Shown here in pieces: positions 12,641 through 25,200 of a stretch of 64,000 nt of DNA. The translations under genes and the position numbers were made by a program. The DNA is from Setophaga petechia (Eukaryota > Chordata > Aves > Passeriformes > Parulidae), in assembly GCA_024362935.1 (NCBI GenBank), contig JANCRA010000066.1, forward strand, positions 62,001 to 126,000, given 5' to 3'. The notes beneath the pieces were generated by a model. It saw nothing but the letters and a program-made list of their open reading frames with translations, searched no databases and had not been told where the DNA came from. The stretch's first letter is position 1. Every line of letters starts with the position of its first letter.

Positions 12641-13429
12641 TTCCTGTGCTGGGAGTTTGGGATCTCAGCTCCTGCTGGAGCTGGGATTTGTGCTGGGTTT
12701 GAAGGATGAGCCAGGCTCTGGCACATCCCAGGGTCAGCTCCAGGCTGGGCTCTCCCTGACCTGCTGCAGCTCCCAAGCCAGGCTGGTAAATGGGCTTGTC
12801 TGGGAGCCCTGCTCATCCCAGCACTGCTTTCAGACCCCTCCAGAGTGCAGCCCAGGCTCTGACACCGGGTGGGTGTCTGCAAGCTGCCCTCTGCTCCCCT
12901 TCTGAGCCGTTTGGCCGCCTGAGCTCCGCTGGGGTTCATCCGTCCTGGCTCAGCTTCCCTTGGAGCTTTTCCCTCTGCTCCGTGCCAAGGCTGGAGCTGA
13001 GCTGGAGCAGGAGGAGCCACAGGAGCAGCAGGGCAGTGCCTGGTGTGGGGTCATCCTCCAGCCTCAGCTGCAGAGCTGCTGGGGCTGCTCCCGTTCCGGG
13101 AAACAAAGGAGGCAGGATCAGTTTCCTGAACTGAATTCCTGAATGGAAGGAGCTCCCTCCATCTCAGGGGCTGGAGTTTGGGTGTGACCTCTGCACAAGG
13201 ATGAGATTCACCGTGGAGCAAGATCCAGCTTCTCAAACTGGGAAATAATCTTAGAAAAACCTTTCCTGTACCTGCCTTGGTGTGGTGCTGGAGATGTGGG
13301 CATCCAAGGGGTGTGTGGGCATCCATGGGCTGTGTGGACATCCATGGGCTGTTGGATTTTGGAAGAAGCACATGGAGAAGGAAGCAGGGAGTGTGGAGCC
13401 AGTCCTGACTCCATGGGAATGACCAGATT
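12641..13429. other. Non-coding GC-rich intron, nothing recognised
   Basis: No gene or repeat family was recognised. Its right end (13310-13350) has a few gggcatccatgggctgtgtgg units that foreshadow the next minisatellite. Confidence 0.4.
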
Positions 13430-14455
13430 TGGTGTGTGAATCCATGGATTGGTGTGTGTGCATCCATGGATTGGTGTGTGTGCATCCATGGATTGGTGTG
13501 TGTGAATGCATGGATTGGTGTGTGTGAATGCATGGATTGGTGTGTGAATGCATGGATTGGTGTGTGAATCCATGGATTGGGGTGTGAATCCAAGGATTGG
13601 GGTGTGTGAATGCATGGATTGGTGTGTGAATCCATGGATTGGTGTGTGTGCATCCATGGATTGGTGTGTGTGCATCCATGGATTGGTGTGTGTGCATCCA
13701 TGGATTGGTGTGTGAATCCATGGATTGGGGTGTGCATCCATGGATTGGTGTGTGTGAATCCATGGAATGGTGTGTGAATCCATGGATTGGGGTGTGCATC
13801 CATGGATTGGGGTGTGAATCCATGGATTGGTGTGTGAATGCATGGATTGGTGTGTGTGCATCCATGGATTGCTGTGTGTGAATCCGTGGATTGGTGTGTG
13901 TGAATCCGTGGATTGGTGTGTGCATCCATGGATTGGTGTGTGTGAATCCATGGATTGGTGTGTATGAATCCATGGATTGGTGTGTGCATCCATGGATTGG
14001 TGTGTGTGAATCCATGGATTGGTGTGTGTGCATCCATGGATTGGTGTGTGTGCATCCATGGATTGGTGTGTGTGCATCCATGGATTGGTGTGTGTGAATC
14101 CATGGATTGGTGTGTGTGCATCCATAGATTGCTGTGTGCATCCATGGATTGGTGTGTGCATCCATGGATTGGTGTGTGAATTCTTGAATTCATGTGTGAA
14201 TCCAAGGGTTGGTGTGTGCATCCATAGATTGCTGTGTGCATCCATGGATTGGTGTGTGTGAATGCATGAAATAATGTGTGTGAATCCATGGATTGGTGTG
14301 TGTGCATCCATGGATTGGTGAGTGTGCATCCATGGATTGGTGTGTGTGAATCCATGAAATAATGTGTGTGAATGCATGGATTGGTGTGTGAATTCTTGAA
14401 TTGATGTGTGAATCCAAGGGTTGGTGTTTGAATCCATGGATTTCTGGGTGTCCAT
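13430..14455. repeat. 22/24-bp minisatellite (GTGTGTGCATCCATGGATTG)
   Basis: About 43 copies of GGTGTGTG(TG)(A/C)ATCCATGGATT, varying by a TG dinucleotide and by A/C at one site. It contains many CCATGG palindromes. Long ORFs on both strands (His/Thr-rich, up to 434 codons) result from the lack of stop codons in the unit and are not genes. Confidence 0.95.
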
Positions 14456-14733
14456 GGAAGGAAATCCAGGCAGTATCCAAGGAGAGGCTCATCCAGGGAG
14501 GGTCAGGGTGAGCTGTTCCCAGTGACCCCCCAATCTCCTGGCCATGGAAGCAGGGCTGTGGGATTGACTCCTTCCCACTGCAATCCTGAGGTTGAGCAGG
14601 AATCACAAACTCCCTCTCAACTCCAGTTTTCCCTTTCTTCTACTATTTTTTTCCCTACTCCTGTGGTTTGAAAAGATGCAGAAACATTCTGGGAGGTTTC
14701 TCAATCCCTGGGTTCATGCAGGAGTCTCTGCTG
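14456..14733. other. Spacer, nothing recognised
   Basis: Short non-coding segment between two tandem arrays. Confidence 0.4.
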
Positions 14734-15942
14734 GGGAACACATTTCCAGGGAAAGGCCATTCCTGCCTTCCCTGTGCTCAGGGGATGTGGCCTTGGATGG
14801 AATCACTGCTCACCACGAGCTGCCTCCCCATCCTGGGAGTCTGGAGTGGTCAGTCCTGGGGAATTCTGAAGGAATCATTAGGCAGGAGTTGTGTAAAAAT
14901 ATTAAATAGTGACTTTTAAATAGTGAGAAGGAAGAGCAGCAAGGATTTGCACAGTCCCATGGAGATGAGCTGGGGATGCTCAGAATTCCTCACAGGCATT
15001 TAACCTCCAGGGTGATCTTGAATGTCTCTAAAGAAGTTGATTTTCTTGAATTTTGCTCGCAAGAAAACAGGATCAGTGTCTTTATAAATGTGAGACACCC
15101 CTGAGAAGCCCTCTGGCATGAGGGAGTGGGCTGGCAGTGGGAACACATTTCCAGGGAAAGGCCATTCCTGCCTTCCCTGCAGGTGGCCTCGGATGGAATC
15201 ACTGCTCACCACGAGCTGCCTCCCCATCCTGGACTGGCAGCCTGGAGTGGTCGGTCCTGGGGAATTCTGAAGGAATCATAGGAAGGAGTGGTGTAGAAAT
15301 ATTAAATAGTGACTTTTAAATAGTGAGAAGGAGGAGCAGCAAGGATTTGCACAATCCCATGAAGCAGATGAGCGGGGAATGCTCAGAATTCCTCACAGGC
15401 ATTTAACCTCGAGGGTGATCTTGAATGTCTCTAAAAAAGTTGATTTTCTTGAATTTTGGTTGCAAGAAAACAGGATCAGTGTCCTTATAAATGTGAGACA
15501 CCCCTGAGAAGCCCTCTGGCATGAGGGAGTGGGCTGGCAGTGGGAACACATTTCCAGGGAAAGGCCATTCCTGCCTTCCCTGTGCTCAGGGGATGTGCCT
15601 CGGATGGAATCACTGCTCACCACGAGCTGCCTCCCCATCCTGGACTGGCAGCCTGGAGTGGTCGGTCCTGGGGAATTCTGAAGGAATCATAGGAAGGAGT
15701 GGTGTAGAAATATTAAATAGTGACTTTTAAATAGTGAGAAGGAAGAGCAGCAAGGATTTGCACAATCCCATGAAGCAGATGAGCGGGGAATGCTCAGAAT
15801 TCCTCACAGGCATTTAACCTCGAGGGTGATCTTGAATGTCTCTAAAAAAGTTGATTTTCTTGAATTTTGGTTGCCAGAAAACAGGATCAGTGTCCTTATA
15901 AATGTGAGACACCCCTGAGAAGCCCTCTGGCATGAGGGAGTG
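14734..15942. repeat. Three tandem copies of a 404-bp unit
   Basis: The units start at 14734, 15139 and 15542 with gggaacacatttccaggga. They share ccacgagctgcctccccatc, atagtgacttttaaatagtg and gagacacccctgagaagccc. Copies 2 and 3 are closer to each other than to copy 1. The third ends at ggcatgagggagtg. No coding content is evident. Confidence 0.93.
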
Positions 15943-16784
15943 CCTGCAGGGGCAGGAGCCAGGCTGCAAATCCCACTTTTAGTGATGGAAAAGGAGCAGC
16001 AGGAGCTGGGAGGGAGCTGGGGCTGCCTGGAGGCTGAGCCAGAGCCCTGTCCTGGCTGGGCAGAGCCGAGTGCTGCTCCAGGGAATTCATGGAAGTGCTG
16101 ATGCTCTGCTCCATCCCTGCCCTTCTGTGGCTGCTGCTCCTCAAGGCTTGCTGCTTTTTTCTCTTCCTCCCCCCACTTCTAGTTTTGATGGTGATATTTC
16201 TGGGAATATTTAGCTCTCAAATATGCAGATTTTGCAATAATTTCTCTGTTGTGACTCAAATGCTTTTCTGGAAAGCCTCTTTGAAGTGATGAAATTCTCT
16301 AGATTAACCCTTTGCCTTGGATAAATGCAGAGTTGGGTTTGTTCATGTTTTCCTCAGGGCCCTTCTCTGCCTGGAAAGGTGGGAGGGAAAACTGCAGAAA
16401 CCCTTGGGGATAAAAATAAAAAGTGAATAAGCACAAACTTTTAATCCTGGATTTTTTTAATGAGCAGAGAAAGTCTCCTGGCTGCCTCCCCATCTGTTTC
16501 CAGTTAAGAGGATCCCTCTTTATCTCCGTGGGTCTCTCCCTTCCCCAGGCCCTCAGTGCTGAGTCACAGCCCAGCTGTGGAACAGGGAAGTGTCCCCATC
16601 TGGAAATGGGGACTCACTCAGGCTTGGCAGAGATGAACTTGCCCAGTTTCACACAGGAAATGTGTAACCAAAGTGGGAACTGAACCCAAATCTCTCCAGT
16701 TTAGCCCTGGGTTTTCTTCTCCCCTCAGTGATCCACGGCAGCTCAGCAGATGTTGCTCAAGCCTGAGGGCCCAAACATGTGAAT
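15943..16784. other. Non-coding intron, nothing recognised
   Basis: No gene or repeat family was recognised. Confidence 0.4.
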
Positions 16785-17170
16785 TCCAGAATCCTGGAAT
16801 GGTTTGGTGGTTAAAATCCCATCCCACCCCACCCCTGCCATGGCAGGGCCACCTCCCACTGTGCCAGGGGCTGCCAGCCCCAATGTCCAGCCTGGCCTTG
16901 GGCACTGCCAGGGCTCCAGGGGCAGCCACAGCTGCTCTGGCAATTCCAGCCCAGCCCCTGCCCACCCTGCCAGGGAACAATTCCCAATTGCCAAGATCCC
17001 ATCCAGCCCTGCCCTCTGCCACTGGCAGCCATTCCCTGCCTCCTGTCCCTCCATCCTTGTCCCCAGTCCCTCTGCAGCTCTCCTGGAGCCCCTTCAGGCC
17101 CTGCAAGGGCTCTCAGCTCTCCCTGCAGCCTTCTCCTCTCCAGGGCAGCACCCCCAGCTCTCCCAGCCTT
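16785..17170 (-). mobile_element. CR1 LINE 3' fragment, young family copy 1
   Basis: Starts with the 3' end signature (aatcctggaatggtttggtg) on the complementary strand and continues through aatgtccagcctggccttgg and gcaagggctctcagctctcc. Copies at 42340 and 62325 are almost identical to it. Confidence 0.9.
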
Positions 17171-17269
17171 TTCTCACAGGAAACGTGTTGGGACGTCTGT
17201 GGAAGGTGAGCGTGGAGCAACTGAATTATTTCCTTGGAACTGAAGAGGTCTAAAGGCAAAACTCGAGAC

Positions 17270-17590
17270 TGAATATGAGCTTTGGGCCAGGAGGAGAAAT
17301 AACTGATCCATGAGGGGGAATAGCTGGGCCAGGAGAAGGAATATCTGGTGTAGATAAGGAATACTTGGGCCAGGAGGACAAATAACTGGTTCAGATGAGG
17401 AATTCCTGGGCCAGGAGGAGGAATACAGAAATACCTGGGTCAGCAGTGGGAATACCTGGTCTAGGAGATGGAATAGAGGAGGAGGAGGAACACCTGGTCC
17501 AGGAGGAAGAATACCTGGGCCAGGAGGGGGAATTACTGGGCCAGGAGGGGAAATACTTGGGCCAATCAGGAGAAATACCCAATTCAGGAG
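17270..17590. repeat. Degenerate GGGCCAGGAGGAGAAATA repeat
   Basis: About 14 imperfect units built on (t)gggccaggaggaggaatac, from 21 to 30 bp long. Confidence 0.8.
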
Positions 17591-17902
17591 GAGAAAAACT
17601 GTTGAGTTTTATCTTCTTTTTGCCAGCGTTGGGATTAACTGTGTGAGATGATATTTCTTGTTGGGACTCAGATGTTTGTTAGTTCTTACCTATGTCACAG
17701 TCCCACAAACCCTGAGTTCTGTAGCACTTCACTCTCACACACTGAAAAAGGGGATGTATCTCTCTCCCTACAAGGCCTTTCAAGGATAAACTGTCCAATT
17801 AAGAAATGACACCTCAATTATTTTCACTTTTAACCCAATAACCAATCACCCATGCCCACAATGGGGACTTTTTATCCAATTACACAAAACCACCCAAACC
17901 CA

Positions 17903-18020
17903 TGGAGGAGGAGGAGGAGAAGGAGAAGGAGAAGGAGAAGGAGAAGGAGAAGGAGAAGGAGAAGGAGAAGGAGAAGGAGAAGGAGAAGGAGAAGGAGAAG
18001 GAGAAGGAGGAGAAGGAGGC
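17903..18020. repeat. (GGAGAA)n microsatellite
   Basis: A purine-only tract of GGAGGA followed by about 16 GGAGAA units. It is read as poly-Arg in one frame, which is an artefact. Confidence 0.95.
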
Positions 18021-18639
18021 CCAACCTCCCCCCTAAAACCTCCATATTGTTTTATATATATTATTATATTCTAAAACCCCAAACTCTAAGTTTTCCCACC
18101 CTGTGATCTCACACACTTCTATCCAAACTCCACACCCACAATCCCAGTTCTGTCATTCCATTCTGGAATCTTCTCCACAGCCTCAGGTCAGTGCAGTGTT
18201 CTCTGGGGGTCAGTGCCTGGCAGCACAGAAAGTCTGGAATTCTCTGTACCCAGCAGAAGCCCTGGGCAGGAGGAGCTCAGCCTGCAGTGCTGTTTGCTCT
18301 GAGCGTTGGTGTCACCCCAGGGAGGTGGGAGCACCCCAGGGCACTGTGTGTGCCCTGCTGTGGTTACCTGGGCCTGTCTCCAGCAGGGCCCTGCAGTTCC
18401 ACCTCTGCAGGATCTGCACACCCTGAGCCCAGCCTGCTCTTCCTTCCACAGGCTGAGCTCAGCCCTTGGCAAACAAGAGGGGGACACCACCAAAATCCCA
18501 CACTGCCCATTGCACTGTGAGTAACCTCTGCTTTCTCCACCCTGGCTGCTCTCCCTGCCCTTTGCTGTGGCCTTACCTGGGAGCAGGACCTGCCTTTCTC
18601 TTTGTCCAGTTTATTTTGCTTTCATTTCAATTAATTTGA
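18021..18639. other. Non-coding intron, nothing recognised
   Basis: No gene or repeat family was recognised. Confidence 0.35.
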
Positions 18640-18800
18640 GAAACTTCTGCCTTGTGAGTCCTCCTAGTGCTGCGTTTTTATATTTCTGTGTCCAGTTCTG
18701 GCCCCTCAGTTTGGGAAGGACTTTGAGATGCCTGAGAGCATCCAGAGGGGGCAATGAGGCTGGAGAGGGGCTGGGAACACAAACCCAGACATGCCATGGC
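18640..18800 (+). mobile_element. CR1 LINE internal fragment
   Basis: Contains tgtccagttctggcccctca and gggaaggactttgagatgcc in CR1 sense order. The complementary sequence occurs in the - strand CR1 at 49100-49180. Confidence 0.8.
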
Positions 18801-18910
18801 AGCAGCTGGGATCTGTGTGCCCTGTAATCCATGGGACCTTTTCCTTTAGGATTTGCTGTCATTGTTCCAGTGGCATGCTCAGGATGCTGAGGGAAAGAGA
18901 GAATAGAAAT

Positions 18911-19285
18911 GGTGAAAGGTTGTAGAATCATGGAATATCCTGAGCTGGAGGGGACCAAGGATGATCAACCTGCCCAGACTCCCCCCACCAACCCCACCCT
19001 GGCCATCCCTGCAGCGCTGCCCAAATTTCTCCCCCATCCTTCATCTCCCCCACCCCTCACTCTCACACAATCATGGAATGTGCTGAGCTGGAAGGGACCC
19101 CCAGGGATGATCAATGCCAAAGCCAAAGCCTGCCCAGAGTCCCCAGCAAGCCCAGCCTGGGCATCCCTGGAGCTCTGGCAGCCTCGGGGCCGTGCCCATT
19201 CCCTGGGCAGCCTGGGCAGTGCCAGCACCCTCTGGGGGAAGAGCCTTGCCCTGAGCTCAGCCTGAGCTGCCCTGGCCCAGCTCCA
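18911..19285 (-). mobile_element. CR1 LINE with two 3' ends in tandem
   Basis: Two 3'-end signatures occur: agaatcatggaatatcctga at about 18926 and acaatcatggaatgtgctga at about 19067. The second is followed by ctgcccattccctgggcagc-like CR1 sequence. An inverted copy of the same composite lies at 44195-44535. Confidence 0.85.
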
Positions 19286-22080
19286 GCCGTGCCCTGGCTG
19301 CTGTCCCTGTTCCAGAGCAGAGGTGGGAGCTACCCCTCATCAATTTCTCCTTTTCTTCCTCCTTCCCTCTGGATCTTGGTGCAGAAACCCTCCAAGGCTT
19401 CATTTCTTTTTTCTCCTGTTTTTTGTTGCACTGTTAAATTTTCCTTGGAGAAGTCTCAGCCTGGATTAACTGCACCCAGTCGTGAGAATTATCCTTTGCT
19501 ATTGGCATTCCAGGAGCTTCATTCCCAGTAATGGAATAAAGATGTCCAGAGTAGCCTGGACTGGCCTGGAATGGCCCTGCTTGCTGCTGTAGGCAGCCAG
19601 GTGTGTTTGTGTGTTGGCCTGTTCTTGAATAGTGCAGAATTCCTAAAAAATAAAAATCAGCTGGAACCCTTGTGTTCAGCAGAGGAGAATGAGGATGGTC
19701 TGAACATTTGGGGTGATATTGAATTAACTCAAGATTTTTCTTGCAAGCATAATTATTAAACACTAAGGAATTGATCTATGGCCTATAGGAGAAGATTCAG
19801 TATTATAATGTTGTTCAGGTTGAGTTGGGAGTTCTTAAATGTGGATATTTGAGTTTGTGGCAGCTTGTTCTGCTCTTGCTGAAAAAATCCCTTCTTAAAT
19901 CCACTTCTACCCAGTTAATGTTCTCTGTCCCTGCTTAAATCCAATTCTCCCAGGTTAAAAAGCTCTGTGTGTCACGAGTGGGGCAAACCCCAGCAATCTG
20001 TGCAGAAATCAAGGTGATAAATCAGCTCCACGAGTGCCTTTGATCTTGAATAAATGCTGGGCTCAAAGTCTAGCCCAGACCACGGGCAGGGTTAGTCAGC
20101 ACTGAGGGCTCTCTGAAAAGGGGTTTCAAAATGTAATTAAATCCTTCTCACAGCAAGGAGCCTGATTTCCTCAGCAAGTCAGGGCAGGAGCAGGTGCTCT
20201 GCAGGTCCTGGGAAGGTTTGAAGCTGGTGCTGGAAGGGAGCAGGACCTGGATTTGAGGAAAAAAAGGTGAAGTTCAAGGTTAGAACTGATTTAATGTCAT
20301 TTCCCTGAGGTGTGGTGTCACAGGTGGATTTATCCAGCCAGTAAAAAATGACATCTCAGGGGAACCCATGTCCCTGAACTGAGCCCCTCGTGGGGGATCC
20401 ATTGTCCCCACTGGCTCCCTGTCTCTCCCCATGAAGGAGATGTGTCCCAGGACTTGCACCCTGCATTTGGCCATCTGAGGTGGCAGTTTGCAGAGAGTTT
20501 GTGCTGTGTCCCAGTACCATTGCACTGCTAAATTCAGCTAAATCCCCTTAAACTCCAGCTCCCTTTTGTCACTGAGCCCACAGGGTTGTAGGAGTGGATG
20601 AGCAGTGAGGAATCCTTGCAGGACTTTGTGGATTCTCCTGCTGGCTCCTCACCCTTCAGGAGGAAATTGGGTCATTGCTGAGCTCAAATCTCAGTCCCCT
20701 GCTCCTCCCTGCTCTGCTGGACTGGCACTTCAGCCCCATCCCCAGGGAACACAGGGTTTGGAGTGATTTCCTCTAATTAATCCCGTGTAATCCTGTCCTA
20801 GCAAGGCACCGCACCACTGGGCAGGCAATACCTTCAGAAAGAAGGAAATCATTTATTTGCCTGTATAAATCACACCTATCAATTCATTTCATTAGAAAGC
20901 ACCTCCCTTATTTTTCCTCGGAGCACCCACCCATTTCCACTCCATCTCCTGGAGACACTGGCTGATTCCAGTGTGGTCAGGGTGCAATACCAGTGCAATT
21001 CCCTCCTGGAATGCCCCATCAGATGCTGTGTTTGCTCAGGGTGGTTTATAGGGTTTGAGAGGTCTCATCCACACTCATTTCAAGGGAGTTTCCCTTTAGA
21101 AACATCCCACGATGGCACCCCACGTGTATGCCACAGAAATTGGATTTGCACCTTTGTTTGGTGACAAAAGGCAGGAAATTAAAGAGGCAACAGTTCAATA
21201 AAAGCTCCTCTTTACCTGCCTTTGTTGTGGGTGACACTGAAGATTAGCACAGCTCAAGAGCAGCTTTTATCCAGAGAAGATGCCTTGTTATTTGTCAGGG
21301 ATGTAAGAGGTGTGAGGCAGGGCTTTGGAGTCAGTCGGTTTGGAAGGGAAATACAATTATAAAAACTTTAAACCCCTAAATGTTTGCAGGAGATTAGGAG
21401 GAACTGGAGTTTGAAAGCGTTTTAATTCATTTTTCCAAACTGTCTCTGTTTTAAGTTCCTGTCTTTGGTTGCTGCCAGGTTTTGTGAGCATTAAACCGAG
21501 TCCCTGAGGTTTGCCCGAGTGCAATTTATGTTTAGGTTTAGGCAGACATTCAATGAGTTGTTCTGAATTATTTGTGTACAAAATATTTACTGTTAACCCC
21601 CCCCAGAATGAACAGCGGTTAATTACTCACACACAAAAGCTAAAGTAGTTTTTTTTTTGTCTGTTTTTCTTTTGTATGTAATTACAGAAATGTGGGAAAT
21701 ACTTTTCCAAGGCTTTTGAACTCCAAAGTGGAACAGAAGGAAGACACAGGGGGACATCCACCGTTCAGTGTTATTTTCCTTGCACAGGAGAGAGAGAGAA
21801 AGGAAAAAAAAAAAGATCTTTCTGAGATGAGCACTGAAGTCTCAAGTTTTCAAAGGTTTGCATAACAAACAAGAGACACATTGTGGGTTGCATCTTGACT
21901 TTGAAGGCTTGCCACTGTCAACTGAAATAAAATGGCAAGGTTTAAAGCCTTAACCAAGTTCACAAGGAAAATATTTGGACTGAAAGTTTTGGAAAGTTTT
22001 CTCTCTTTGAAGTAGTTTGTCATGTGTTACCAATGTGAACTTTATTGACCTTGAAACGTTTTTTTTTTTGAATCAAATAG
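19286..22080. other. Repeat-poor region upstream of the HIVEP3 start exon
   Basis: No LTR, CR1 or minisatellite was recognised here, unlike most of the window. Candidate acceptors lie at 21687 and 21788. The segment may include 5' UTR and intronic regulatory sequence, but no motif was specific enough to name. Confidence 0.45.
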
Positions 22081-22249
22081 CAACTAGTGACACTTTAGTA
22101 AAATCTTAAATCAACAACCATCTCCTGGCGGCTCCAGCTTCGTAGCAAATGCAGGCAAAACAGGGAATCTACAGAGGAGACCTTTATTATTCCTAAATGA
22201 AGCCTGCCAAAACCTTCCCGAAATAGCATTCAAAGACCCTTTTAAGGTC
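22081..22249 (+). other. HIVEP3: Probable 5' UTR part of the HIVEP3 start exon
   Basis: This stretch precedes the ATG. Candidate acceptors are a poly-T tract ending aatcaaatag (AG at 22079-22080), a stronger pyrimidine tract ending attacag (AG at 21686-21687), and ttccttgcacag (AG at 21787-21788). An in-frame TGA lies at 22088-22090. From there to the ATG the frame is open but has no Met, so translation should begin at 22250. Which acceptor is used cannot be settled from sequence alone. Confidence 0.55.
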
Positions 22250-25200
22250 ATGGATCCTGAACAAAGCCAGAAGAGCACAAAAAAGGCTGAGGAAAGTCCA
22301 AGAAAGAGGCTTCCCAAAGGAGAGGCTTTCCAAGGCAGTATTTCATCCCCAGCTACGTACCAGGGCAGCTCTGCTCCTTCCCAAGGAACCCCTCTCCGAG
22401 ATATCATCTCGCAGCAGCACTTTTCCGGCCCTTTGCCTGTTCCACGAGAGGAGCCTCAGGAGAAGCCTGGCCACCAGAAACAACCCAAGCCCTCCTCCTT
22501 TGACCACCCCGCCCACGTCCCGCAGCTTCAGCAGCACGCACTGGCACCAGCATTTATGTCCCCGGGGAAGCCGGAGCATGTCCTGGAAGGTCCCACATGG
22601 CAGCTAGTTGATCCAGTCAGGCCAGGGCCCTCTGGCTCCTTCCCGTCCCCCGGGCTGCACGCCCACCACGGCCAGCTCCTCCCGTCCCACTCGCCCATCA
22701 TTCCCGCCGAGGACATGCCGGCCGTGCAGAAGGTCTTCATCCCCCGGCCCACCCAGGTGTCCCTGAAGCAAGCTGAGGAGGTGCACAAGAAGGAGAAGAA
22801 GCCCCAGAAGCCGGGCAAGTACATCTGCCAGTACTGCAGCAGGCCCTGCGCCAAGCCCAGCGTGCTCCAGAAACACATCAGGTCCCACACGGGCGAGAGG
22901 CCCTACCCTTGCATTCCATGCGGCTTCTCCTTCAAGACCAAGAGCAATCTGTACAAACACAGGAAGTCCCATGCTCACCGGATCAAAGCTGGGCTGGCCT
23001 CAGGGATCGGAGCAGAGATGTACCCATCGAGCCTGGAGATGGAGCGCATCGGTGGGGAGGACTTCGAGGAGCCGACGGAAGGGGAGAGCACAGACTCGGA
23101 GGAGGAGACAGCGGCGATGTCGGGGCACGCCACGGAGCTGTCGCCCAGGCAGAAGCACACCCTGCTCTCCAGCAGCCTGCTGAGCGCGGGGAGCCAAGGC
23201 TCCAGCCACGACCGCTGCTCGTTGTCCCATTCCAGCATGTCCCAGTCCCTCGAGGACAGCTCCCAGTTTGTGGAGCCGTCATCGGAGCACGCCCTGAGCC
23301 ATAAGTCCGAGGACACCCACACCATCAAGCAGAAGCTGGCGCTGCGCCTGAGCGAGCGCAAGAAGGTGATCGACGAGCAGGCGTTCCTGAGCCCCGGCAG
23401 CAAAGGCAGCACAGAGTCTGGGTACTTCTCCAGATCCGAGAGCGCGGAGCAGCAGATCAGCCCTCCCAACACCAACGCCAAATCCTATGCCGAGATCATC
23501 TTCGGGAAGTGTGGGAGAATTGGGCAGAGGACGGCGGCGCTGGCTGCAAACACAACCCAGGGGTTCCCACACCTGTCCGGCGATGAAAAGCCCAGCATGG
23601 TCCCGTTGTCTGTGCCTAGAACACAGGTGATCGAACACATCACTAAGCTAATTACCATTAACGAAGCTGTTGTGGATACCAGTGAAATCGACAGCGTGAA
23701 GCCCAGAAGAAGCTCTCTTTCGAGGCGTAGCAGCATTGAATCCCCAAAGTCTGGAGCGTACAGAGAACCGTTTCAGTTCGATATCAAGTCTGGCTCCAGC
23801 AGCCAGCTGGATGCAGCAAAAGTGTTGGCGTCCCACGGTGAAAAAATGAAGCCCGAACAATCATTGTTGTCACTTCAGCAATCCCACAGTGCCACAGAGA
23901 CAGTGCCTCTCCTAAGAAGCCACTCAATGCCTTCTGCTGCATGCACTATAAGCTCCCCACACACCTTTAGAGGTAGCTACTCATTCGATGATCACATCAT
24001 GGAGCCGGAAGTCTTAAGCCGCAGCCAAGCGTTTTCCTCCCATCCTCGAATGCTAAAACGCCAACCAGCTATCGAGCTGCCCTTGGGAGTGGAATACGTC
24101 TCGGAGGAGGTCGGCTCTGCCAGCAAAGAAACTGTTCCCAAACCTCCCGAGGAGCCTGAAACCAAGGAAAGCGATCTTACCAAAAAGTCCCGCAAGGGCC
24201 CGAAGGCAAAAGGGTTCATGTACGAGTGCAACGTGTGTGGCGCTCGCTACAAGAAAAGGGACAACTACGAGGCCCACAAGAAGTACTACTGCTCAGAACT
24301 GCAGCTCTCCAAGCCCCGCTCTGCCACGTCCCACACCTCCTCAGAGCCGGAGAAGAGCACGACGGATCCTGACGTGTGGCCCCAGATGATGCATTACAAG
24401 CTGGGCAGCACCTTGGAGCTCACCCCGCTGCGCAAGAGGCGGAAGGAGAAGAGCCTCGGGGATGACGAGGAGCCTCCATCTTTTGAAGTGTCTGACACTC
24501 CCTCCTCCAGCACTGGCCCAGGCACTCAGTTTGCAAACCTGGCCTCGTCTGAGGTGGCTCTAAACCTGACCCGTGAATCCATGAAGTCACCAGCAGACTC
24601 GGGAAAATCCGCACCTTCCGAGGCCAGTGCCAGCTTCCATTCCAGGAACACCAAACCAGCTTCGAGCACGGAGGGCAAGGAGAGGAGAACAACCTCCAAG
24701 GAGATCTCTGTCATCCAGCACACGAGCTCCTTTGAGAAGTCAGACTCCATTGAGCAGCCCAGCAGCTTGGAAGAGGACAAGCCCCTGTCCCAGTTCCCAT
24801 CTCAGCCCACGCCCCAGCACAGCCGCCCCCCTCACTCCCTGCAGCCCAGGCTGGTTCGCCAGCCCAACATCCAGGTCCCTGAGATTCTGGTCACAGAAGA
24901 GCCGGACAGACCAGAAACAGAGCCAGAACCTCCTCCAAAGGAGCCAGAGAAAACCGAGGAATTCCAGTGGCCACAGAGGAGCCAGACTCTTTCCCAGCTC
25001 CCTGCAGAGAAGCTCCCACCCAAGAAGAAGCGGCTCCGGCTGGCAGAAATGGCCCAGTCCTCCGGGGAGTCCAGCTTTGAGTCTGTCTCTCTCACCCGGA
25101 GCCCCAGTCAGGAGAGCAGCCTATCCCACGGCTCCAGCCACTCCATCTCCTTTGACCGGGATGACCACACCAAGCCAGAGTCGAGTAGCCAGCCGTCTGA

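Noticed and set aside
13051..14455. 434-, 415- and 304-codon minus-strand ORFs rich in His/Thr/Pro
   Set aside because: They arise from a stop-free 22/24-bp minisatellite and are open in several frames on both strands. No start context or domain supports a protein.
13430..14455. CRISPR-like regular repeats (also other arrays)
   Set aside because: Repeats are contiguous without unique spacers, in vertebrate DNA with spliced genes. They are minisatellites.
16618..17253. Overlapping ORFs also found at 42257-42763 and 62334-62805
   Set aside because: They lie in CR1 3' UTR sequence, which is non-coding in CR1. Similarity reflects copies of the repeat.
17852..18106. Poly-Arg ORF
   Set aside because: Translation of the GGAGAA microsatellite.
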